Shown here: piece by piece, positions 27,625 through 34,210 of the stretch
Numbering within the stretch: position 1 is the stretch's first letter
Layout of the letters: each line of letters begins with the position of its first letter
Assembly: GCA_963700105.1 (NCBI GenBank)
Contig: CAVOWL010000005.1
Coordinates: 62,001-126,000 of the forward strand
Origin: CAVUWL01 sp963700105
Lineage (GTDB): Bacteria; Actinomycetota; Thermoleophilia; Solirubrobacterales; 70-9
Direction: 5' to 3'
Length of the DNA: 64,000 nt
Made by a program: the position numbers and the translations under genes
Notes under the pieces: model-generated
Databases searched by the model: none
What the model saw: the letters and a program-made list of their open reading frames with translations, nothing else
Told to the model about the DNA's origin: nothing

Positions 27625-28089
27625 TCAGCGATGCCGCCGAGGAGTATTTCGCTTGGCCTTTTTCTTGGCGCTTTTCCCCTTACACGCGGTCTTCGTCTTC
27701 ACCTGCTGAGTAAGGGTCTTTGCGTTTTGGCCGGTGAATTCGACCGTCGAGGTCGTCGGAGCGCTGCAGAGGCTTTCGGTGTTTGAGAGGTAGCCCTGGC
27801 TGCCACCGAAGAGGGTGAAGCGGAAGTGCCCGATCGGGGCATCGGGGACGACGGGAACGACGGTCTTTAGGTGACCACCCTTGACCGAAGAGGATTCGAC
27901 CTCGGGGGTGAGCATCACCTGGCCACCGAGGATGAAGGCGAGATGGGGCAACACGCCAAAGCCCGATACCGCATAGACCGGGCCCTTGAGAGGCGCTTCC
28001 AGCAGAGGGGTAATGGTGGTCGCTTCGCCGATCGGCAGGCGACCGGCGCACTGATGATCGGAGGTGAGATCTGAGCCATTCCTCAGCAC
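27625..28089 (-). pseudogene. Orphan C-terminal fragment of a B protein
   Basis: About 150 codons matching only the end of B proteins: SDHQCAGRLPIGEATTITPL, GPVYAVSGFGVLPHLAFILG, DAPIGHFRFTLFGGSQGYLS, then the basic tail CKGKSAKKKAKRNTPRRHR. The similarity to 6531-9304 and 34211-37006 begins abruptly at about 28080, with no signal peptide. The 3' flank (27570-27640) also matches the flank of the operon 1 B gene at 6475-6545 (shared core attgatcac). It is a third, broken copy of the cassette end and is unlikely to be exported. Confidence 0.75.
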
Positions 28090-28278
28090 CGTGGTGCACG
28101 AGGTCTTTGATGCCCCGCGTCACAAGCTTTCGGTTTGGGTGCCTGGTCGACTACCTGCACTGAGCCGTGAACCTGCCAAACAGGCAGAAGAGTTGTGCCT
28201 TGTGGGCGGGCTAAAAGGAAAAAGTAGAGTCAGCGATCGCCCAAATCCATTGAGCATGCGTGCATTTCGCTCCGCGTT

Positions 28279-28299
28279 TGGTACCCAAATGTGGTACCA
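28279..28299. other. Candidate recombinase core site, GGTACC-N7-GGTACC, copy 1
   Basis: tggtacc, spacer caaatgt, ggtacca form perfect inverted 7-bp arms around a 7-base spacer, the geometry of a tyrosine-recombinase crossover site. It lies 72 bases beyond the 3' end of the tRNA-Asp-like gene. A second copy with one spacer difference lies at 33272-33291, at the same position relative to tRNA-Val. Bases to the left (gcattt/aattcgc) are also shared. Confidence 0.5.
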
Positions 28300-28371
28300 C
28301 GGAGAAAAAGAGAAGAAACTTACTGAGATGAGAAGGGCTAAAGCCTGCACCAGGACTGGGTTTGCGTGGGA

Positions 28372-28449
28372 CGGGAGCGACGGGACTCGAACCCGCGACC
28401 TCCGGCGTGACAGACCACCCTCACGTCTAAGCGGCAGCACCGTCGCCCC
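28372..28449 (-). tRNA. Divergent tRNA-Asp(GTC)-like gene
   Basis: The minus strand shows a T-arm (GCGGG-TTCGAGT-CCCGT), variable loop AGGTC and anticodon loop CTGTCAC (anticodon GTC), all as in tRNA-Asp. The acceptor strands GGGGCGA and CGCTCCC pair at six of seven positions, one of them G-U. The D-arm is abnormal and the anticodon stem has mismatches and wobbles, so the gene may be decayed or belong to a mobile element. No CCA is encoded. Reading TTAGA as a Leu anticodon was rejected because its stem does not pair. Confidence 0.45.
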
Positions 28450-28664
28450 AAAGGCGACCGATGCAGGGCAACACTGCCAATTTCCCAGCCTCCCTCGCGG
28501 ACAGCGCGCAACGCTGGGCAAGCACCTTGCCGACTCTGGCTCCGCTGTTTACCTCTATTGCACTGGCTCCCTTCCTCGTCGCTTCGCTGAGTAAACGGCG
28601 GGCCAGCTCCTCGCCGTATGTGCTTTGAGACCGGGCATATCCAGGTGCTTGAATGGAGTTGAGA

Positions 28665-29807
28665 TTACGCAGCGACCGGTACCCGTTCCTTCTCGCCTTC
28701 GTGCTCCGTTGCGGGCAGCCGGCCGTCTCCATGGCCCTTCCTCTCGGGAAGCGCCAGGCGGCAGATCTTCCTAATCACGCTGCCGAACTGCTTTCCCAGG
28801 GGGCCGACGTTGTAAGGGATGGCGTAGCGCTTACAGATCTCGCGGACCTCATCCGAGATTTCGGCGTAGCGATTGGCTGGCAGGTCCGGGAACAGGTGGT
28901 GCTCGATCTGGAAGCTGAGGTTGCCGGCGAGGAGGTGGAAGGGTCGGGCGCCGCTGAGGTTGGCTGAGCCGAGCAGTTGGCGGTAGTACCACTCGCCACG
29001 GCTCTCGTTCTCGGTCTCCTCCTCGGAGAACTCGTGGGTGCCCTCCGGGAAGTGCCCGCAGAAGATGATCGTGAACGACCAGACGTTGCGAACCAGGTTC
29101 GCGGTCGCGTTGCCGGCCAATGGGAAGAGGAAGAGCGGACCCGAGAGGCCCGGGAAGAGCACGTAATCCTTCAGCGTCTGGCGGCGTAGCTTCTGCCAGA
29201 TCGACTTCGCCATCTTCTTCTTATCAGCCATGTCGGCCCTGCCGGTCCTGATCTGCTCGATTTCCAGGTCGTGCACCGCGACCCCGTACTGAAAGAGCAG
29301 CGCAAGCAAGATCGCGTAGACGGGGTTGCCGAGGTAGTACGGAGTCCAGCGCTGGTCCTCCGACATCCGCAGCACCCCGTAGCCGATGTCGCGGTCCTTG
29401 CCAACGATATTGGTGTGAGTGTGGTGCATGTAATTGTGGTAGTGGCGCCACTGGTCCGCTGGGCAGGCGTTGTCCCACTCAAATCTCTTGCCCGAGAGCG
29501 TCGGGTCATTCATCCAGTCGTACTGACCGTGCATCACGTTATGGCCAATCTCCATGTTGTCGAGGATCTTGGAGAGCGAGAGGGCGGTTGTCCCGGCGAT
29601 CCAGGCCGGGGGAAAGACACCGGCCCACAGTAGGCCGCGTCCGGCGACCTCGAGCCCCCGCTGGGCGCGGATCACCTTGCGGATGTAGTTGGCGTCCCGC
29701 TCGCCGCGATCGGCGAGGACTCGCTGGCGGATCGCGTCAAGCTCCTCGCCGAAGCTCTCGATCTGCTCAGGCGTGAGGGGAATCTGGTTTTCGGTCTTCG
29801 AGCTCAT
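28665..29807 (-). CDS. Membrane fatty-acid desaturase (DesA3-like)
   Basis: A di-iron acyl-CoA or acyl-lipid desaturase of 380 residues, the usual size. The histidine boxes are GHNVMHG (H89, H93), HNYMHH (H124, H128, H129) and QIEHHLFP (H303, H304). Hydrophobic pairs at about 58-75, 160-175, 220-232 and 240-252 form the membrane part. It inserts a double bond in fatty acids to tune membrane fluidity, taking electrons from the reductase encoded just upstream. It is the second gene of a two-gene operon, 27 bases after the reductase, matching the desA3/Rv3230c arrangement known in mycobacteria. The exact double-bond position cannot be read from sequence. Confidence 0.92.
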   Translation of the reverse strand: MSSKTENQIPLTPEQIESFGEELDAIRQRVLADRGERDANYIRKVIRAQRGLEVAGRGLLWAGVFPPAWIAGTTALSLSKILDNMEIGHNVMHGQYDWMNDPTLSGKRFEWDNACPADQWRHYHNYMHHTHTNIVGKDRDIGYGVLRMSEDQRWTPYYLGNPVYAILLALLFQYGVAVHDLEIEQIRTGRADMADKKKMAKSIWQKLRRQTLKDYVLFPGLSGPLFLFPLAGNATANLVRNVWSFTIIFCGHFPEGTHEFSEEETENESRGEWYYRQLLGSANLSGARPFHLLAGNLSFQIEHHLFPDLPANRYAEISDEVREICKRYAIPYNVGPLGKQFGSVIRKICRLALPERKGHGDGRLPATEHEGEKERVPVAA

Positions 29808-29834
29808 TCTTGGTTGCCTTTCGTCGAAGTTGAT

Positions 29835-30938
29835 TCAGAGGTCGATGACGAGGTCGCTGAGCGCGGCCGAGACACAGAGCTGGATCGTCTGGTCAGGCCC
29901 CGAGGAGACCTCGTCGGTCAGAAGGTTTTTGACCGTGCCGCTCACCTTGCGGCAGGTGCAGGTGTGGCAGATCCCCATCCGGCAGCCCGACTGCGCCGGG
30001 ACGCCGGCCCCCTCGGCCTGCTCGAGAATCGAGGTGCCGGAGTTCTGAACCTCGACGCCGGAGCCGGCGAAGCTGATCGAGCCCGTTCCCGGCTCCCCGG
30101 CGGCAATCAGGCCTGGGGGGAGGAAGCTCTCCACGTGGAGGCGATGCTCGAGGCCGTTGGCCCAGGTGCCGCGCACGGCGTCCAGCAGGGCAGGTGGCCC
30201 GCAGGCAAAGGTCTCCGCCTCGGCAAAGCTCGGGCCGACCTGGGGAAGGTGGGCTGGGCTGAAGTGGCCGTCGAGATCGCCGGTGCCTGGCGCTCGCGTG
30301 TAGGAGCGGGTCAGCTTGAAGTTCGGGTTCTCGGTCGCGAGGCGGTCGAGCTCCTCGCGGTAGATAGTGCGATCGGGGTCGGGTGCGTATTGGATCAGCG
30401 CGATCTGTCCCGCGTGCCGCTCCTCGCAGAGGGTGCGGAGAATCGCCATCAGGGGGGTGACGCCGCTGCCGGCGCCGATCAGCAGGATCGAGTCGGGACG
30501 CGGATCGGGAAGGTGGAAGTCGCCGTCAGCCTGGGAGAGGCCGATCACCAGTCCGGGCTGGGCACGGTCTGCGAGGAAGTTTGAGACCAAGCCGTCTGGG
30601 TGGCGCTTGACGGTGATCTCCAGCTCGCGACCCGAGCCCTCCGGCGAGGCCGGCGAGTAGCAGCGCGTATGGCGAACCCCGTCAATCTCGACCGAGACCT
30701 GCACGAACTGGCCGGCGCGAAGACCCTGCCAGACACGGTTGGGACGCAAGATCAAGGTGACGCTGTCGATGCCGTGGCCGACCTCCACCACCTTGGCCCG
30801 GCACTCGCCGTTGACCAACATCGGGCTGATCTGCTCAAGATAGCCGTCGATTCCGGGGGGCCCTGCCATCAGATCGAGCAGCCCGAGACCGGGGATGGAC
30901 GGGCGAGTCGGCGCTGTCGCTGTCGTAGCTGGGCTCAT
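29835..30938 (-). CDS. Flavin reductase with C-terminal 2Fe-2S ferredoxin domain (desaturase partner)
   Basis: An NAD(P)H-dependent electron donor of 367 residues. ATG 30938 is chosen for the GGAG six bases upstream; an in-frame GTG 30950 lies before it. FAD-binding motif RCYSPAS at about 92, NAD(P)-binding GAGSGVTP at about 155-162 and CGPP at about 246. The plant-type 2Fe-2S domain is at the C-terminus, with C319, C324, C327 and C355 (CRMGICHTC...CVS). The order FAD-NAD-FeS and the desaturase next door match Rv3230c-type oxidoreductases feeding stearoyl-CoA desaturases. It is transcribed away from the MerR regulator. Confidence 0.9.
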   Translation of the reverse strand: MSPATTATAPTRPSIPGLGLLDLMAGPPGIDGYLEQISPMLVNGECRAKVVEVGHGIDSVTLILRPNRVWQGLRAGQFVQVSVEIDGVRHTRCYSPASPEGSGRELEITVKRHPDGLVSNFLADRAQPGLVIGLSQADGDFHLPDPRPDSILLIGAGSGVTPLMAILRTLCEERHAGQIALIQYAPDPDRTIYREELDRLATENPNFKLTRSYTRAPGTGDLDGHFSPAHLPQVGPSFAEAETFACGPPALLDAVRGTWANGLEHRLHVESFLPPGLIAAGEPGTGSISFAGSGVEVQNSGTSILEQAEGAGVPAQSGCRMGICHTCTCRKVSGTVKNLLTDEVSSGPDQTIQLCVSAALSDLVIDL

Positions 30939-31052
30939 TCGGTGCTCCACTGACGTGGGTGTTTGGCATCAATACCCGTAACGGCTGACAACGTAACATC
31001 AAATGCCGTCACAGCGATAGATGCGCCGTCGTTCAGTGATAGATTTCACACA
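30939..31052. promoter_or_regulatory. Divergent promoter region, desaturase operon / MerR gene
   Basis: These 114 bases separate two divergent starts. They contain an imperfect inverted repeat with ggcat at 30965 and atgcc at 31003-31007, flanked by repeated gtaac. That would suit an operator for the adjacent MerR-type protein, but no standard MerR spacing is evident. Confidence 0.3.
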
Positions 31053-31796
31053 ATGGCGGTCACCAAGTCCGAGAATGAGCTGACGATCGAACAGCTCGCC
31101 GCGGAAACCGGGATAACGGTCCGCAACATCCGCTCGCACCGGGCGCGGGGATTGCTACCCGCCCCAGAGGTGCGGGACCGGGTCGGCTACTACGGGCCCG
31201 AGCACCTCAACCGGCTGCGGATGATCCAAGAGCTGCAGACCGACGGCTTCAACCTGAAGGGGATCGAGCGGCTGCTGAGCCACAACCTCGGCCCCGCCGA
31301 GCAATTCATCTCCTTTAAACGAGAGATCGACGACTTCGACCGCGAGCAGCCCCAGACGTTCAGCCGCAAGGAGCTCGCTGCTCGCTTCGGCACGGAGATC
31401 GACGACGCCCTGAAGCGCGCGATCGATGCCGGCGCGCTCGTCGCGATCGACGAGGACCGCTACGAGGCGCCCTTCCCCTCCCTGCTCGACGCCGCCGAGG
31501 GCGTCGTCGCGACAGGCGTCCCCCTCAATCATGCCCTCGCCGTGATCGCCAAGGTTCAAAGCCGCTGCAAGTCGGTCTCCCACGAGTTTGTGAAGCTTTT
31601 CCTCGAGGACATCTGGAAGCCCTTCGAAGAGGAGGGCTATCCAGAGGAGCGCTGGGCAGAGGTCCGCGCCGCGCTGGATCAGCTGCGCCCCCTGTCGCTG
31701 CAAGCGTTGGTTGCCGTCTACCGGATGACGATGTCTGATGAAGTCGAGAGGGCCTTCGGCAAGCAGCTCGAGCGAATGGCCAAACGGAAGGGGTAG
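31053..31796 (+). CDS. MerR-family regulator
   Basis: A 247-residue DNA-binding protein. The winged HTH is at about residues 9-80 (LTIEQLAAETGITVRNIRSH, YYGPEHLNRLRMIQELQ, GFNLKGIERLL). The C-terminal half is helical (PQTFSRKELAARFG, HEFVKLFLEDIWKPFEEEGY) without cysteines or a known ligand motif. I place the start at ATG 31053, just before the HTH; the frame is open further upstream to 30963. It is divergent from the desaturase/reductase operon, so it is the likely regulator of membrane lipid desaturation. The family is firm, the target inferred. Confidence 0.85.
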   Translation: MAVTKSENELTIEQLAAETGITVRNIRSHRARGLLPAPEVRDRVGYYGPEHLNRLRMIQELQTDGFNLKGIERLLSHNLGPAEQFISFKREIDDFDREQPQTFSRKELAARFGTEIDDALKRAIDAGALVAIDEDRYEAPFPSLLDAAEGVVATGVPLNHALAVIAKVQSRCKSVSHEFVKLFLEDIWKPFEEEGYPEERWAEVRAALDQLRPLSLQALVAVYRMTMSDEVERAFGKQLERMAKRKG

Positions 31797-31934
31797 CTGG
31801 GCCGACTGGCCTAGCGTGGTGGCGAGTGCTCCCACGAGGCGCTGGCGGCTGAGCGCCAGTTGCCGGGTCTGATTCGTCGAGCGCTCGGAAAGTCCCGTAC
31901 CCTCGTCTCAGCTGTCGTGGCTATGTTTTGAGGC

Positions 31935-31955
31935 CTACCCCTTGACAAGGAGTAG
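31935..31955. other. Imperfect hairpin after the MerR gene
   Basis: ctac-c-cctt and aagg-a-gtag pair around gac, with one mismatch. It lies about 140 bases past the MerR stop, in a 338-base stretch otherwise empty of genes. It is a possible terminator without a clear T-tract. Confidence 0.3.
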
Positions 31956-31961
31956 ACCACG

Positions 31962-31985
31962 AGGTAGGAACAAAGGTAGGAACAA
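31962..31985. repeat. Two tandem 12-bp repeats
   Basis: The 12-base unit aggtaggaacaa occurs twice back to back, just beside the hairpin at 31935. Function unknown. Confidence 0.4.
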
Positions 31986-32134
31986 ATTCGGGCCCCAACG
32001 TCCCTTTCTGACTTCCTGTGTCTTTCCAGAAAGGTACGAGATAGCAGGGATTTATCGGTCTAGAGCCGTCTCCGAGAAGCCCCTAGATCCCCTCCTAAGG
32101 ACTCCGATGCTTGCAATGGGTTCGCCTACGGTTC

Positions 32135-32995
32135 TTATTTCTTTCTGTGATGCTTTTCGAACGTCGGCGAGAGACTCCAGCCGAAGGTAGCCGACCCCAC
32201 AGGTTCGGTGTCGCTGGAGCAATTCACCGCCTCGACCGAGTGACACTGCGCGAGCGTGCCGAATTCGGTCGTCCAGCCACCACCGCCGAAGTCGTAACAC
32301 CGCAGCGGCACCGTCTCGTCGGGGCAGTTGAGGGTGGCCGGCAGCGGGATGCTGCCGGAGAGGTTCAACGATTCGGCTAGGGACACCGGACCGCTGGCTG
32401 CCGCCGCCCCCACCGTCGATGTGGGTTTTACCTCTTCGTCCCCGCTGAATTCGGTCGTCACCCCGTAGCCGACCACGACATCGTACCTGCACATGCCCTT
32501 CCTGTGGTCGATTATGACCTCCGCGCTTCCGAGTTGCGGCGTGCTGTTTTTCACCGGGCCGTTGTAGTTCTCTTGACCGCTGAACCCGTCGCCGCTGTTG
32601 TTGAAGCTGTCTCCGACCGAGACGGTGCCGCCGCTCGCCTTTCCGTAGAAGGCGGTGTCCTTCTTGCCGATGTCCCTCTCGTCCAGATTGATCTTCAGCC
32701 CGGTCGCGACGCGGTTCAGGGTGATGGTCTCGCTCCCACCCTGGCCGGGATCTTCCCCCGTCGCCGCCACGGCGAACGCCATGTGGGCGGTGCCGTGGAA
32801 GGACTTAACCCCGGCGAGAGAGGCGCAGGCACTGGCGCCGGCTGGCGCCGCCGCACACGCCGCCATCGACACGCAGAAACCAAGAGTCAGACTCAGCGCC
32901 CAGGCGCGAAAGCGGGATCTCGTGGCACGCGGGTTGTCCAGCACCACGGCAGCGAGGAGTGATCGGAGGGCGACGGTTGCTGCGCGCAGGCGCAT
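32135..32995 (-). CDS. Secreted hypothetical protein, copy 2 of a paralogous pair
   Basis: A 286-residue exported protein, paralog of 1643-2500. Signal peptide at about residues 30-54 (AWALSLTLGFCVSMAACAAA), then ACASLAGVKSFHGTAHMAFA, TLNRVATGLKINLDERDIG and CYDFGGGGWTTEFGTLAQ, ending EKHHRKK. Cysteine positions are conserved between the two copies. It lies on the minus strand beyond the end of operon 2, separated from it by tRNA-Val and a structured repeat; copy 1 has the same relation to operon 1. The upstream DNA (gcgtcaagcggaccagattc) is also shared. The family is not recognised. Confidence 0.75.
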   Translation of the reverse strand: MRLRAATVALRSLLAAVVLDNPRATRSRFRAWALSLTLGFCVSMAACAAAPAGASACASLAGVKSFHGTAHMAFAVAATGEDPGQGGSETITLNRVATGLKINLDERDIGKKDTAFYGKASGGTVSVGDSFNNSGDGFSGQENYNGPVKNSTPQLGSAEVIIDHRKGMCRYDVVVGYGVTTEFSGDEEVKPTSTVGAAAASGPVSLAESLNLSGSIPLPATLNCPDETVPLRCYDFGGGGWTTEFGTLAQCHSVEAVNCSSDTEPVGSATFGWSLSPTFEKHHRKK

Positions 32996-33271
32996 GGCCC
33001 CCGACTATGCCCGCTCCAGCCGCGGGCGTCAAGCGGACCAGATTCTCGCTGGGGCTTGGCCCTGATGCGAACATGCGTTGGCGGCGCCCGATCCAATCCG
33101 CCCACAGGTTGAAGCCGACTTTGATCCGGGCAAAGAGTCGGCCGGCTTGGAAGCCAACTCCAGCACCTGCAGCTGTTCAAACCCGACGCATTCCGTCTCG
33201 ACATCGAAAAAGCCGGAGCCGTCGAGTCACCTCCGGCTACGACAGGGGCGAGGTGCAATTCGCCTCGAGTT

Positions 33272-33291
33272 TGGTACCCATATGTGGTACC
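33272..33291. other. Candidate recombinase core site, GGTACC-N7-GGTACC, copy 2
   Basis: tggtacc, spacer catatgt, ggtacc. It lies 63 bases beyond the 3' end of tRNA-Val and matches copy 1 (28279-28299) except for one spacer base and the final arm base. Relative to the paralogous DNA at 2530-2585, about 230 extra bases are present here, and this extra DNA ends within 10 bases of the site. That is what a site-specific insertion or excision would leave. Confidence 0.5.
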
Positions 33292-33354
33292 CATGGGCCA
33301 GACCTCGCCGGCGGCACTCTCCAGACTAATCGGTTTTGCAGGACTTTTGCTGAG

Positions 33355-33427
33355 TGGGCGGTACTGGGCTCGAACCAGTGACCTCCTGCTTGTAAGGCAG
33401 GCGCTCTCCCAACTGAGCTAACCGCCC
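33355..33427 (-). tRNA. tRNA-Val(TAC)
   Basis: A complete 73-base tRNA. Acceptor GGGCGGT pairs with ACCGCCC, the D-arm is TAGCTCAGTTGGGAGAGCG, the anticodon stem is CCTGC/GCAGG with loop CTTACAA (anticodon TAC), and the T-arm is ACTGG-TTCGAGC-CCAGT. The discriminator is A and CCA is not encoded. Its downstream flank is duplicated at 2585-2640. Confidence 0.95.
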
Positions 33428-34210
33428 GGGGACTATGATTATGGCTCTGTGATGCGGTTCGGCGGCTCTGACCGGAGCCGCCGGTCAGGCAAGAGTATCG
33501 ACGGAATCGCGCTTCATGCCCATTGGGAAGTCAACCGGTGAGGCCAAGCTCTTTGGAGCAGCCGTCATGTCGCCTTCCCAATCAGGGCATACCGCGTTGC
33601 GTGGGTCACGGCGAGCAAGCTCCGCCCTTCGGCGACCGAACACTCGCCGAGCATCCCGGTGTTGTGCTCCTGCGAATTGACAGAGTTGGAGGGCAGACCT
33701 CGGGGCGGGCCCCGCCATTTGAGTCGCGGCCTGATGTTAATTTGGCTACGAGGGTGAACCCGAACCCGGCTGGCTTCTCGGCCCTTTCGATGCTCGAAGC
33801 CGGTGCTAGCCCTGGTGATTGCATTCATGCACACCACAACGATGCGAATGCCACAACTGTGCCAAGAGCATCCGCCTAGCCAGGTAGTAGTCACGATGGA
33901 GATGCAGAGGCCCCGGGCGCCGAGGCAGGGACGGCCTCTTTGGCGCCCGGGGACGACTGCGCCTTCGCAGCGGACTACGGAGTAGAAGAGATTCTCCGAG
34001 GTCCGAACCGCTTCGGTTACTGCCTTGGCGCCTCCCGACCAGGGAAAGTCGGGACGCCCCGTTTGCCGCCGTCCAGCCAGGGAGGGGGACGACGACAGTC
34101 TGCTCAAGCACGGTCGGGCAGTGCATTGGGAGAAGCTTGCTGGCGGGTGGCCGATCGGATTCCATCGAATTACCCATGAGTCAGTCTGTGGACCTTGTAG
34201 GTTGGAATAT
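33428..34210. other. Non-coding stretch with structured repeat copy 2
   Basis: About 780 bases between tRNA-Val and the end of operon 2. Several overlapping short frames exist on the minus strand but none shows family features. The second half holds the duplicated hairpin-rich element (33868-34110). Confidence 0.4.
33868..34110. repeat. Hairpin-rich duplicated element, copy 2
   Basis: Matches 27066-27313. The main stem here is 11 bp, 33911-33921 with 33942-33952, enclosing gaggc/gcctc. At the stem base a T-A pair in copy 1 (27114/27155) is replaced by C-G here (33911/33952), a compensatory change. The loop itself differs (tgagatg against agggacg). The second hairpin (34033-34039 with 34048-34054) is kept with one mismatch added. 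The element ends about 100 bases from the stop of the B gene at 34211. Confidence 0.6.

Noticed and set aside
28372..28449. tRNA-Leu(TAG) reading of the divergent tRNA
   Set aside because: The stem around CTTAGAC does not pair, while the GTC loop, variable loop and T-arm fit tRNA-Asp.
33565..34107. 180-codon minus-strand frame between tRNA-Val and operon 2
   Set aside because: It runs through the hairpin-rich repeat, and the equivalent frame in the other repeat copy is not conserved as protein. Composition looks non-coding.
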